Source of the DNA: Pythium myriotylum
Lineage: Eukaryota > Oomycota > Peronosporomycetes > Pythiales > Pythiaceae
DNA length: 64,000 bases
Assembly: GCA_023091665.1 (NCBI GenBank)
Contig: JALJCQ010000006.1
Location: 558,001-622,000, forward strand
Reading direction: 5' to 3'
This document shows positions 41,875 to 53,373 of this stretch, one piece after another. A program made the position numbers and the translations under genes. Within the stretch, counting starts at the first letter, position 1. Each line of letters opens with the position of its first letter. The notes under the pieces were generated by a model. It was not told the origin of the DNA, made no database searches, and saw nothing but the letters and a program-made list of their open reading frames with translations.

Positions 41875-42021
41875 GGCGGGTATCCCTCGACACCAACATT
41901 TTCCCGATGCTGAATGATGGTGTTGGATTACAAAAGCAAGGATCACATAAACATGTAATCTCCAAGGCTTGTTGGGTACCAATTGGTAACTCTTGCGCGT
42001 TGACATTCGTCACTCAACGAC

Positions 42022-43303
42022 ATGCACGAAGACACTCGTAGCTCTTTGCTCATGAACAGCAATGACCGGGAACTCGCTGAAGCCCTGCAAGAAATCGAAG
42101 ACTGGGGTGCCGACCTTGTCGATCTCCTAGATCTCACCGATAAACCCACATGCTTGCCCAATGGAGTGCAAAACAGGAAGACAAGACCAAGAACACCACG
42201 TCGAAGCGGATACAAGCTTGAGAAGATCGAATTGGAAGTGGAGGCTCAGAAGTTGGAGTGCCTTTTGCTAAAACTTAGATCGAAGTTTCCAAGAGAACCT
42301 CCAAGGTCACAGCAAGTCCACTTGCTTCGCCTGGAATGCGAGGCAATGGCAGATCGACAGCGCCAGTTGAGGCTGGATGCTGAAATCGAGAATACCAGAC
42401 TACGCGACTTGTTTTCATCCCAACTCAAGGATGCTTTCAGGATCGCCACGCTTGCACGCAAGCTTGGTGCACTCCAACAAGCGCTGGAGACAACTCACAC
42501 AGCATCGATTGCTGAATTTCGCGGGCCAAACGTTCAGGTCGATTACCAACTCTTGTATTTGGATGGTCTTGTTACTGAAGCAGGAACTATCTGCTTGAAC
42601 ACTCGATTCTTGGAGGTTCCTGACGGCTCCATTCGTGGCCTGCGATGCCGAGAGTGCGCGCCCAACGGATTCGAAGCCGACTTTGCGACTTCGTACGAAT
42701 TGCCATTTCCAGTCGAAGATGTCGTGAATGCTCTTTGGGTTCAAACCACGCGGTTGAACCGGATCAACAGGACTGTGGACTTCGAGGTCTGTCTCCGCAA
42801 GATTGAAACTGCACTCATTTTGACAACTAAATTATATGCGTTGCTCGTAGGATATATACACAGCTTCCAACATTTTGGTTTCTCGGTTCGTTATCGAACC
42901 TCGAGATCGCGCTTCATGCAGCGATCCATCAGATCCGACGCAAAGCCACGGTCAAATTGCAACTAGAGTTGATAGGGATGTGTCTAATGGCTCATTCCTT
43001 CTTGTATCAACCGTTCGAGCCAATGCGTATAACCCGAATGACGAGCTGAAAGGCCATCTGAAGGGAGAAGGTTTCATGCAAGTTGAACCAATGGCTGACA
43101 AGCGGACTCGGGTCAAATGGTATCGAAGGGTGCAAGGATTTCCACCCGAGTCTGTGAGCAAATCGAAGGCTGCTCATAGGCGATGGATTAACGGTTTGGC
43201 GAAAGGGCCAGGCTTGCAGATTTGGCGAATGAATATCGAGACTAGCATCCAAGCTGTTGAGAACAGGTTGTTGATGAGATCACGTTGTGAGAATACTTTT
43301 TGA
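42022..43303 (+). CDS. Coiled-coil / START-like protein, array member 6
   Basis: Exons 42,022-42,786 and 42,851-43,303 (intron 64 nt) give 405 aa; ATG 42,052 is an alternative start. N-terminal EIEDWGADLVDLLDL, a shorter basic segment (RPRTPRRSGYKLEKIELEVE), and coil RLECEAMADRQRQLRLDAEIE. The START-like half has FRGPNVQVDYQLLYLD, FATSYELPFPVEDVVNALW, then the splice, DIYTASNILVSRFVIEPRDR, HGQIATRV, GEGFMQVEP, RVKWYRRVQGFPPES and SIQAVENRLL. Members 6, 7 and 8 share LECE-AM-RQR and ECAP.G.EA blocks and form a close subgroup. Confidence 0.85.
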
Positions 43304-43808
43304 ATGGAAGGCTCAGCCATGGGAGGCAGATGCTTTTGTTGAATTCATGGGGTTGACGTGATTATTGCCTCGACTCGTCTGGAAAGAGATACAGTTTCAA
43401 CCGGACATGTTGTCATGGTTAGCTTCGCCCCCAGTTCCGTCTTCTCTCGTGGCATGATGTTGAAGTAGGTGCACGTACAACACGATCAAGAGTGCTTCGG
43501 TTGTTCCCATAGAAACCTTCAAAACGTATCCCAGCCTCGAGAAAAAAACTATTGTCTGAGCCACAGGAAATTTTACAGAAGAGAGCTCATGCAATCGGAA
43601 TCGGTATGTACCCAATTCACAGGAAGCCAGTCTGGTGCGACAATATTTTCCTGTGGTGACTCACTACTTCCCAAATTGTTCTCTGACGAACAACGCGCGT
43701 TCGTCACCAACATTTCCCACTGAGTGATTGTGAAAGATTACTCAGACCCATAATTAGCTCTTACTCGACGAGGTCGTCGAGACAGAATTATATCTTCTAC
43801 GCACCACA
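43304..43808. other. Intergenic stretch, members 6-7
   Basis: 500 bp with no supported gene; only short frames without family features. Confidence 0.5.
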
Positions 43809-45139
43809 ATGAGTCATCTCGACATCCTCAATGAACCAGCTGAACAAGAGGACATGGGCATTGCCTTGCATGGGATGGATGACTGGGATGTTGATCTCTT
43901 CGAACTCTTTGGGCTTGCCGATCCTGTACCTTTCGAAGCCAATGCATCCGCTTCACACAGCACTCGAGAGAAGAGATCAGCGAGTTCAGTAGGAACTTCG
44001 CGGCCATATAGCAGGCGCCCAAGTTCTCTGAAGCTCAGAAAGGAAGAGCTAGAAAAGGAGGTCGAGAACCTGCAGCAAGTTATAAAGCAACTGAAGACGC
44101 ACGTTCCAAACGACGAAGTCAGCTCAAACGAAAGCCACGCATTGCGCGTCGAATGTGAAGCCATGGCAGCCCGGCAACGGAAACAAAGACTCGATGCTGA
44201 GATAGTAAACGGGAAGCTGCGTGCTTTGCTTGAGTTGCGGTACAAGGACGCTCGCAAGATCGCGGTACTGACGAGGAAGCTGGGTACACTTGAAGTGGTA
44301 CTTGGAGCAAATTCCAAGGCTTCTATCACCAGCTACCGTGGACCAGTGGCTGACATCGCACATCAGCTATTGCAATTGAACTTGCTCTTCGCCAATGCCA
44401 CTACTATCTTCTCCGACGCTAATTTCTCGCGGCATTCAAGTGAGGATGTCCGTAACCTGCAGTTTCGTGAGTGCGCACCCGATGGCATTGAAGCCCAGTT
44501 TCTGATGTCATGGAAGCTTCCATTCCCCGTCGACAAGGTTGCGGCTGCGCTTTGGATTCAAACAACGAGAATGAAACGAGCCAACCGAAGCATGGACTTC
44601 GAGGTTTGTGGTTCTAGACTGTGTAAAGGTTATCTTTCGATGCCACTGATCGGGGTTTTCCGCCATAGGACTTGTACTCGGATTCGAATGTTTTGGTATC
44701 GCGATTCGTTATGGAGCCTCGAGGTCGTGGGTGCGACAGCGATCACTCCGATGCACCTGAGAGTGGCATAACCCACGGTCAAATTGCAACAAGGCTCGAA
44801 ACTGGGGGTTCTGATGGATCGGTAGTGATTGTGTCGACTGTGGATGCTAAGGTGTTCATGCCTAGTGGCAGATTGAGGGGGAGCATGAAGGGGGATGGCT
44901 ACCTACGCGCGACGCCGATCTCCGACCAGCTCTCTTGTATCCAATGGTGTCGGAACATCCGCGGATTCCCGCCTGAATCGACCTGCAAGTCGAAAGAAGC
45001 CCGCATGCGTTGGATCCACGATATCATGACGGGTCCGGCTCGGCAGATTTGGCTGCGAAACCTCGATTCTAACGTACAAGCCATTGAAAATATGCTGTTG
45101 ACGTGGTCGGAGACTCCAGCTAGGGAGGAAGCGGTCTAA
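43809..45139 (+). CDS. Coiled-coil / START-like protein, array member 7
   Basis: Exons 43,809-44,603 and 44,669-45,139 (intron 65 nt) give 421 aa. GMDDWDVDLFELFGL is a textbook copy of the N-terminal motif of the family. Basic/coil region SRRPSSLKLRKEELEKEVEN, second coil ARQRKQRLDAEIVNGKLRAL. LMSWKLPFPVDKVAAALW lies before the intron; exon 2 begins DLYSDSNVLVSRFVMEPR and has HGQIATRL, SDGSVVIVST, GDGYLRATP, WCRNIRGFPPES and NVQAIENMLL. GDGYLRATP replaces the usual GDGW(L/I).VEP. Confidence 0.87.
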
Positions 45140-45396
45140 ATGGAGGGAGCTAAGCAATGCAATATTCGTTGTCAGAAGACAGCAAAACGGATGATCGGCC
45201 ATCATCACCATCACGAAGCTGACAGGTGACAATGAAGAGAACTTTTGCTCATGGATGAGAGGAATTGAGATGATGAGCCAGGTCGCAAACATCAAACAAT
45301 GAGTGTTGGTGAAGATTACACATACCCACTTCATGCGAGTCGCAACAGGAATCCGTACACACCACAACGGAAAAAGACCCCAGGGAAGTGGACAGC
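45140..45396. other. Intergenic, members 7-8
   Basis: 260 bp of non-coding sequence; no motif assigned. Confidence 0.4.
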
Positions 45397-46673
45397 ATGG
45401 TGTTCTCTCTTGACGACGACACGAATGCTCTCGAGAGTGCACTCTGTGTGATGGAGAAGTGGGACGTCGATGTCTTTGCCCTCTTTGATCTCGAAGATAC
45501 AGCCCACGACGTTGTGACGTGTCGTGAAAGTCAGCCAACGAGGAAGAAAGCGCGAAAACCATACAATGATCGTCGTGATACCCGCAAGGCTCAAAAGACG
45601 GAGTTGCTCAACGAGATTGAATTTCTAGAGAGAGTCCTGGAAGGCTTCAAGCAGCAGGCGGGTTGTCTCGAGAGCCGCACATTGGAGGAAGACGCTCTGC
45701 GTCTCGAGTGTGAAGGGCTCGCAGGCCGTCAGCGGATGTTACGGGTTCAGTCGGAAATTGAGAACACCAAATTACGGAGCCTTTTTGACGCGCAACGCAA
45801 AAGCGCATACAAGATAGCCATGCTCACTCGCAAAGTGGACGCGATCGAGCTCGCTCTGGGGAAGGTCCGGTCGGCAGCGATGGCCAAGTATGACGGCCCA
45901 AACCTTGACGTCGGAATCCAGCTCATGGAGCTTGACGCACTCACAGAAGAAGCCGCGGTTATCTTTTCGAGCGAAGTGTTCACGCAGCACGCGAGCAGTG
46001 AGTTCCGCGACATCCAGTTCCACCCATGCGGACCCGAAAGCGTTGAAGTGGAGTTTGTGATGTCGTGGCTATTACCGTTCAGCGTGGCGAAGGTCTCGAC
46101 CGCATTGTGGATCCAGACAACACGCATGTGCCGCACCAACAAGAGCAGCGACTTTGAGGTACGTGCGAATGAGAGGTGTGAGCAATTATCTTTCGTTAAG
46201 CTGATCTCGGAGCTGTTTTCTAGGATCTTTACTCTGCTTCAGGTGTCCTCGTATCGCAATTCGTCGTAGAACCTAGGATTCCTGGCTCGTTCGGGAACGC
46301 ATCGGACCAACCAAAGGGCGGTCCAAGCCACGGCCAGATCGCCTCAAAGCTAAGAGAGGAATCGGACGGATCTGTGCTGCTCGTGTCGACGTTCCAGTCT
46401 AAAATTTTCAACCCCCACGGCGAGACCAAGGGCTTCATGAGCGGCGACGGACTCTTGCGAGTCGAGCGAGTTTCGGATCGCGTGTCACGCGTCAAGTGGT
46501 GTCGACGTGTGAGGGGATCGCCGCCTGAACACGCTACACAAACAGATCTGGCTCGCCTTCGGTGGTACGAAGAGCTCATGAAAGGCCCCACGAGGCAGTT
46601 CTGGAAGAAGAACCTCGAGTCAAACGTCCAGGAAGTCGAGAACTTGCTGCTGACGCCATCGTTCTACGCATGA
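45397..46673 (+). CDS. Coiled-coil / START-like protein, array member 8
   Basis: Exons 45,397-46,158 and 46,224-46,673 (intron 65 nt) give 403 aa; ATG 45,397 is the first ATG in the frame. VMEKWDVDVFALFDLED precedes the basic segment KKARKPYNDRRDTRKAQK, the best bZIP-like basic region among two-exon members, and a coil LLNEIEFLERVLE. Second coil LRLECEGLAGRQRMLRVQSE. FVMSWLLPFSVAKVSTALW before the splice; DLYSASGVLVSQFVVEPR, HGQIASKL, GDGLLRVERV, RVKWCRRVRGSPPE and NVQEVENLLL after it. Confidence 0.87.
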
Positions 46674-46865
46674 GAGGTAGGCAGCAACGACGAAAACGAT
46701 GGAGTCCATGTAACCCTGGAGAATGGATGGAACAGACACGCTGCAGATCTTCTTCTTCTTGCCACGCTGTCAGACCGACGAATGAATGTGGTACCTTAAT
46801 GGAGTGTTGGTTTGGAGAGATCGCGATCGCATCACTGTCTCAAAAACGCTTGAGAACCGTCACCC

Positions 46866-48120
46866 ATGGGCCGAGAGGAGGCTTTTGCGTCGCTCGAAGA
46901 GGCGCTGAGTGTAGTGGAGAGCTGGGACGAAGACTGGAGCTTGCTGTTTGCACTCAGCGAGACCGATCGGAGCGAGTCACAACAATCGAATACAAACGAA
47001 TGCCCCAAAAAGTCTACGACGAGTCGTCGGCGAACGAGCAAGTTTCAGATTGAGAAGGCACGACTCCAGACTGACATTGCTGAGCTAGACAAGATTGTTG
47101 CCACTGCTTGAAGTGAGAGAGTTGCTCCATGGCATGCAGAAGGGCTTCCACACGAGCTTCGATTAGCTCTTTCTCGCGAGTGTGACGCAATTTTGGAGCG
47201 ACAATGTCGACTACGAATCGCAGCAGAGGTGGAGAACGTCAATCTACACCGCATCCTCAGATTCCAGCTCAAGGCAGCTAAGAAAATGGCGAAGATGCTA
47301 CGAAAAATCAACCCAATTCGTGGTGCGGTGGAATTCTATCCGATTCAAGTCAGAAAGGCATACAATGGGCCAATCGCTAGTCTAAGCACCCACTTTCAAC
47401 GGCTTCACAAGCTCTTCCGGCGCTCAAACAGCATTTTCGTGAGCGACAAGTTCCACGCGAGCAGGAAAGACGACTTGCGGGAGGTGACGATTCACGAAAA
47501 TGGCTCTGGTGGACTTTAAATCGACTTTGTAGCGTCGTGGCTGCTGCCGTTTCCAGTCGAACGGGTCGCGGATGCGCTATGGACACACACAACGCACCCC
47601 AAACGCAGTGACATGAATGCTGTTTTCACGGTTCGTTGGGAATCGCGCTCGTATTCTTCATTGTGCAGTGTCTAATTGACATACTCTTCCATAGGATTTG
47701 TACGCGGACAAACACCTGCTGGTCTCTCGTGTGATCTCCGAACCGATATTTGCTACCGATAGTTCCGATGCAATCGGCAAGTTTACGCAAGGAGAGATTG
47801 CCACCCGCCGCCAACGCTCTCTAGTTGATGGGAGTATCACGCTCGTGTCGAGTCTTCACGTGAAGATTTCCTTTCCCAATGGGGATCCCCGAGGCTTCCT
47901 CGATGGCGAAGGATGGCTTCGTGTCGAACGAGTGAATGACAGGATGTCTCGCGTGCAATGGTGTCGACGACTTACGGGGTTCCCACCAGACCATTACTTG
48001 TCGGAGCGGCGAAGCCAATGGATAAGGCAGCTCAACGCCGGCCCCCTCCGTCAACGTTGGCGTCGTAACCTCGAGTCGAACGTCCAGTGCGTTGAAAACA
48101 TCCTTGTCGGGTGCGCATAA
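46866..48120 (+). pseudogene. Coiled-coil / START-like family member 9, two nonsense codons
   Basis: Exon 1 (46,866-47,630) and exon 2 (47,695-48,120) keep the full family layout, the reading frame and a 64-nt GT-AG intron. Exon 1 contains TGA at 47,109 and TAA at 47,517. The TGA lies between the first coil and the LRLALSRECDAILERQ coil. The TAA is where relatives have a Gln or other residue between GSGGL and IDFVASWLLPFPVERV. The start VVESWDEDWSLLFAL and exon 2 (DLYADKHLLVSRVISEP, GEGWLRVERV, VQWCRRLTGFPP, NVQCVENILV) are intact. Inactivation must be recent, or the stops are read through; no frameshift is present. Confidence 0.85.
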
Positions 48121-48684
48121 CTGTACTATCCCAATGCAGTCGTGTTCACCAAGAACGACAGGTACTAATCAGTGAAAGTGAGACCCAGGTGTATACATCC
48201 CCCAAGTGAAGACCCAGTTCGTCTTCACAGCAGCTGCTTGCAGCAGTAATGCCTCCCGTCCGCTGTACCTGCTCAGCAAAGGCTCTTCCACAAGAGCAGA
48301 AGACCATCCAGCGCATTGTGGGTGCAGAGGACAGAGATGTGCCTAGAAGTTTGTAAACTTTTAGGCACAACTTTGTGCTGTAGAATAAATTCAACCGCAA
48401 TGGTTGGCTCCATATTTCGACGAGACGGAGGGTCCTTCATGTCGCCGATAGTCCAAATCGCGAAGATGGCCTTCCAATCCCCCTCGACCACCTCTCGGAG
48501 ATCCGGCGTCTTCCACTCGAACGTTTTCACACAAGACTTTGGGTGCAGACAACTCTTAGCCAGCGTTGTGCATGTCGCACCCATCGTCGCATAATCGCAC
48601 AGTTTACAGGCAGCTGAAAGTGCGCAACCCATTGCTTGAGTTGAGTTGATCCGCCGTCTTTCCTCACAATCACATTTAACGGTG
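48121..48684. other. Intergenic stretch, members 9-10
   Basis: About 560 bp. The only structure is a hairpin at 48,339-48,368: GTGCCTAGAAGTTT against AAACTTTTAGGCAC, with one mismatch and a 2-nt loop. No gene is supported. Confidence 0.5.
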
Positions 48685-49937
48685 ATGGCGACAGCACCGG
48701 AAATTGAGTCCTTGCGAGACGCACTGCACACTGTTACCGACTGGGACACCGAGTTTGTTTCTCTCTTTGGCCTCGAAGACAAGTTGTCCAAGTCTCGACG
48801 ACTGCGAATCGCACGAGAGCAACGCGTGAAACAAGAGCGGGAGCAGATCCGAGCGGAGATCCGGCGATTGGAAGCAGTAGTCGATAGCTATTCGCTAAAG
48901 GGCGCCCACGTGTCGGGCGAGGCTTCAGTGCTGCGCTACGAATGCCGAGGAATCGTCAAACGTCAGCGTGCTCTTCGAGAGAAAGCTGAGATCGAAAACC
49001 AGAGACTACGACACGTGGTGAAGTCGCTCATAGGACTCGCGAGACAGCTTCGAGTCGAATCAGTGAGTATGGATGTTCTCCCTCGTGTGCCCGACCAGTA
49101 CGAAGGTCCAACTCCAGATACTAGCGAGCTATTAACACACTTGGACGCTCTCGCCTCCGAGGCCACCAGCGTGTTCTCGGCTGAAACGTTTGCTACGTTT
49201 CATCATGAAGAATTCTACGACACGAGCTACCACGTCGGCAAATCCCACGTGGTCCAAGTCGAGTTTGTCGCGAGCTGGGTGCTTCCATTTTCAGTGGACG
49301 AGGTTGCTGAAGCATTTTGGGCTCACACTACCAGCAACGACCATATGGGTCGGAGCGTCAACGCCTCGGTTCGTAGGACTGTGATCTTTCGCAAGACATC
49401 TTACAGGATATCTGACCTTTGCCGTGTTCACCACAGGAGATCTACGCTGATGCGACAACGCTCGTGTCGCAGTACGTCTCATCTGGATCACCGCCGCAGT
49501 TCATGTCCGAGTACGAGGACAAAGATCGGGTGGTCGGTGGCATGCACGGCCGGATCGCAACACGCCGGTTGACGAAAGCACCCGATGGCTCGGTTCTTGT
49601 TATCTCGCATGCCTCGTCTAAGGTCATGCGACTAAACGGCGGGTGCCTCGGGTACATGAAGGGAGACAGCTGGATGCACGCCGAACCCATGGCGACTTCG
49701 GCTCACATCTCCGGTGCGGTGACTCGCATCAAGTGGTACCGCCGCTTTGATGGGCTCCCACCTGAGCAATTTGCGTCCACGCCAACACTGCGAGCTCGTT
49801 GGGTTCGTGGCATTCTTCGGAAGCCCATGCCTCTACGTTGGCAAAAGGGTCTTGACTCCCACGTTCAGGCAATTGAGGACCGACTACTCGCTGTCGCGTC
49901 GAAGACAAGGCAAGTGGGGAAAGCTGCTCCGTTTTAA
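48685..49937 (+). CDS. Coiled-coil / START-like protein, array member 10
   Basis: Exons 48,685-49,368 and 49,437-49,937 (intron 68 nt) give 394 aa, with the shortest exon 1 of the plus-strand members. ATG 48,685 is the first ATG of the frame. TVTDWDTEFVSLFGLED is followed almost at once by RLRIAREQRVKQEREQIRAEIRRLE (cut here into motif parts RLRIAREQR and IRAEIRRLE). FVASWVLPFSVDEVAEAFW lies before the splice; exon 2 begins EIYADATTLVSQYV, has an insertion SEYEDKDRVVGGM, then HGRIATRRL, GDSWMHAEP, RIKWYRRFDGLPPE and HVQAIEDRLL. It is a little diverged from its neighbours. Confidence 0.85.
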
Positions 49938-50374
49938 CAAGAAATCCCAGCTATACGGCCGAGCAATCGCCTCGGAGCTGCTACTATCAGTTGATACGAG
50001 GAGCTTGGGCTTGTTGCCTTCGCAACGTGCTCCGTCCTCGCGGCTCGGCTGCTGGTAGAGGCACATGTTAGCTGGGACTGAACCCAGTGCGCTTGGAGCC
50101 ACCAGGATCCGCACTGGGTTAACCACGAATCGACAGACCACATCCGGGTCAATGCAAATGCTTCCAACAGAATGTTGGTGAGCAGAATGCAACACACAAG
50201 TATCTATACCTTAATACCCTTCAAACGCACTCACTCTCCAAACATCTTTTCCAGGTTTAGCACCTCTATAATACAATAATAATTTTGAAATAGTACCTAT
50301 ATGTTATGACTCATCATAGGGACTCCGAACCGCCGCCACCTCATTTGACATGGACTTGTCACACTGTCTCCTTC
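49938..50374. other. Intergenic stretch, members 10-11
   Basis: About 440 bp. An inverted repeat AACCCAGTGCG (50,081-50,091) / CGCACTGGGTT (50,110-50,120) is present; the sequence near 50,260-50,300 is AT-rich. Confidence 0.5.
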
Positions 50375-51655
50375 ATGACGCTCGACGCGAGCGTTTGGGA
50401 CCCCTCGGGCGTCGACGCCGCGTCGCTGCGGTCCGCATTGCGCGAGCTCCACGACTGGGACGCGGATCTCGGCGCGCTCTTCGATCTCGAGCAAGAGGCG
50501 ACGAGCCACCGTGCCCCACGGTCTCACTTAACGAGACGATCGACGAGCTCCACGACAAAGCTCGAGCTTGCGCGACTACGAGACGAGGCTCGCGTGCTCG
50601 AGGCCACATTGGACAATCTCCGCACCGAGTTGTGGCGAGCCGAAGCACAGTCCTCAGACGAGGCGTTTGCGTTGCATTGCGAACGACTGGGCATCATCAA
50701 GCGCCAGCATGACCTCCGCATCCTGGCTGAGACCGAGAACACCAAACTGCGAGAGCTGCTCAAGTCGCACGCGTCCGCCGTGCGCAAGGTGCTTGCGCTC
50801 ATGCGGAGTGCAAACAGGAACAGAGGAGGCCCAGGAGACCACTACGAAGGACCGAGTCGCTCACTTGGCCTGATGGCCTCACGCTTGGACGAGCTAGCAA
50901 GGGAGAGCGATCGGATCTTCTCGTCGGCTTTGTTTGCTGCCGGCAAGAAAGGCGAGCGCCGCGACCTGAGCTTCTGCGTGAGTCGTACTGGCGTGATCCA
51001 AGTGGATCTCGTGGTCTCGTGGCTGCTCCCGTTCAACGTCGACGACGTGGCCGACGTGATCTGGGACCAAACGGCTCGCATGGAACGGCGAGGCCGCCGG
51101 TTCAAGTTCGAGGTGCGAGTGCGTTTTCATTATGGGGAATGTGGATGACAAAGATGAACTGACTTGAATCTTGCTCTGCAGGACGAGGCCACGGACACCA
51201 ACACGTGCGTCTCGCAATTCAGCTCCGAGTCGACGATCAGTGCTCTCGAGCCCATGGACGATCGCGCGATCGGCTCGACTCGGGGCCAGGTCGCGTGTCG
51301 CCGTCAGAAATCCTTTCGAGACCAGTCCGTGCTGGTCGTTTCGAGCGTCGACTCGACTGTCTTCAACGCCAAGGGCCACAGCCTCGGGTTCATGGCGTGG
51401 AACGCGTGGCGGCAGATCGAGTCGATCCCGACGTCGGCCAAGTCGTCGGGGCTTTCCCGAGTGCGATGGTATCGCCGAATCGAAGGTTCTCCGCCTCCAA
51501 ATTTCGCCTCGACGCCCGAGAAACGGAACGAGTGGATCCGTTTCATCACCGAGGAGCCCGTGCCGCTCTACTGGCGCAAGGGCCTCGACGCCCAGATGCA
51601 GGCCATCGAGAACGTGCTCGTCTCGAGAGCAAGCCGGGTGCAAGTCCGTACGTGA
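50375..51655 (+). CDS. Coiled-coil / START-like protein, array member 11
   Basis: Exons 50,375-51,112 and 51,182-51,655 (intron 69 nt) give 403 aa. ATG 50,375 (MTLDASVW) fits the usual distance to SLRSALRELHDWDADLGALFDLE; the frame is open to an earlier ATG at 50,306, which would add 23 residues. Coil LARLRDEARVLEATLDNLR, second coil RQHDLRILAETENTKLREL. VVSWLLPFNVDDVADVIW before the splice; DEATDTNTCVSQFSSES, RGQVACRRQ, WNAWRQIESIP (in place of GDGW..VEP), RVRWYRRIEGSPPP and MQAIENVLV after it. Confidence 0.85.
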
Positions 51656-51889
51656 CACTCCCACCAAACCAAATCAATGCATCGAAAATAGACATAGAAT
51701 GTGTTATAAAAGGTTTTTCTTGTTCGAATTTATAATCTATACCGTGGGAGGGAATCGATTATTCTTCAACAACTTGCTTTTCACATACATTTGATCTTTA
51801 TTATGAATTTCGCCTCTCTAATTCTAATTCTCCTCTCGATTTCTAATCAAACTGAACAGATACCATTCGTTTTCGAAAACTTTCGAGCA
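51656..51889. other. Intergenic, members 11-12
   Basis: AT-rich, with no gene. Confidence 0.4.
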
Positions 51890-51902
51890 GAGTGATGGTC
51901 TT
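51890..51902 (+). promoter_or_regulatory. Shared upstream motif GAGTGATGGTCTT (member 12)
   Basis: This is one of four copies upstream of family genes. Here the ATG inside the motif (51,895) is in frame with the gene and could be its start. Confidence 0.5.
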
Positions 51903-51918
51903 CCATCGGAGCTGCTCA

Positions 51919-53258
51919 ATGGCGTCGAGAAGAATTCCGCCGCCGCCGACGATGACGATGGCCAAGCCCCTGGAGCCGGCGCCCGACGCCTCGTCGCTGC
52001 GCGCCGCGCTCTCCATGATCGACGACTGGGACAGCGAGTTCTCCTCGCTCTTCGAGCTCGAGGCCACGCCGCCGCGCAAGGCGCCGCGCGCGACGGCGAC
52101 GGCGGCCGCGCCCTACAAACCGCGACGCGGCGACGCGCGCAAGCTCGAGGCCGTGGAGCTGCGCGCGCAGATCCAGAGCCTGCAGCGCGTCGTGGAGCGC
52201 GAGCGCGCCAAGTTCGTGGTCGAGAAGTGCGAGGACTCGGTCGAGGCGCTCGCGCTGCGCCACGAGTGGGAGAGCATGTCGGCGAGCCAGGAGAAGCTGC
52301 GCTTCGCCGCGCAGGTCGAGAACGAAAAGCTGCGCGCGCTCGTCGCCACGCAGCGCAAGAGCGCGCAGAAAGTTGCGCATCTCGCGCAGAAAGTCGCGAT
52401 GCTCGAGCAGCAGCTGCCGCCGTTCATGACGGCGCCCTTCGAGCACTACCAAGGCCCGAAAGAAGATCCGCAGAAACAGCTCCAGCGGCTGGACGCTATC
52501 GCTGACCAGGCCACCCGGGTGTTCAAGACGGGAGCATTTGCCAAAGAAGACCGCAGGTGTTTTCGAGAAGTCCAGTTCCGCGACCTCAGCCCCGAGGTCG
52601 ACGGTGTGGAGATCAAGATCGAGATGGCGTGGCTGCTTCCGTTCGACGCCGAAGACGTCGCCGAGGCGTTGTGGATCCAGTCGACGCGAATCACCGCCAA
52701 GGATAAATCGGTCGAATGGATGGTACGTCCTTGCGTTGTGCAGATTGAGAAACTTTGTTCTTATGGCTCGATGCTGACTTTGTTTGCTAGGATCTCTACG
52801 AAGATGCCACGTCCATCGTGTCCCAGTTCGTGTCAACCCCTACAATAGACCACAATCTCTTGGTCAACCACGGCCAGATCGCGTCGCGGCGGTTACCACG
52901 CAAAGAAGGCGACCCCGCGATCGTGTTCATCTCGAACAACCGCGCCAAGGCGTTTGACAGCGAGCGGTGTAAAGGCGAAGGAGAAGGCCATGCCTGGATT
53001 CGCATCGAACCCGTGGCCTCTCACAAACAGACCGCTCGGATCCAGAGCCCACTAACACAGGTCAAGTGGGCGCGCGTTATCACGATTTATCCTCCGCCGT
53101 TCAAGATCACGACGTCGGACGAGCGGTCTCAGTGGATTAACGGCATTCTCCACGGCCCCATGCGCGAACGCTTCGAGAGCAATCTCGACTGGAATCTGCA
53201 AGCCATCGAGAACATCTTGCTCGGCTCCAAGCTCTCAAGACCAACTCCCGTCGACTGA
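51919..53258 (+). CDS. Coiled-coil / START-like protein, array member 12
   Basis: Exons 51,919-52,722 and 52,791-53,258 (intron 68 nt) give 423 aa. Possible starts are ATG 51,895 (in the shared motif), 51,919 and 51,952; 51,919 is a compromise. SLRAALSMIDDWDSEFSSLFELE, then an Ala-rich spacer, PYKPRRGDARKLEAVELRAQI and a second coil ASQEKLRFAAQVENEKLRAL. MAWLLPFDAEDVAEALW before the splice; DLYEDATSIVSQFVSTP, HGQIASRRL, GHAWIRIEPV, VKWARVITIYPPP and NLQAIENILL after it. GC content of exon 1 is visibly higher than in members 6-10. Confidence 0.87.
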
Positions 53259-53373
53259 AATACACAATAGATTCCGACTGTTTAAGTAAGGTAATTGGGA
53301 GTGTTTGTACAAATAGTGACAGTCTCACCTGATCACCCTGCTACCCGCCAGTTCTCATCTTGCACCGACAACT

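Noticed and set aside
51916..52836. 306-codon minus-strand frame opposite member 12
   Set aside because: It lies exactly opposite the START-like gene and has His/Arg/Leu-rich composition typical of an antisense shadow in GC-rich sequence.
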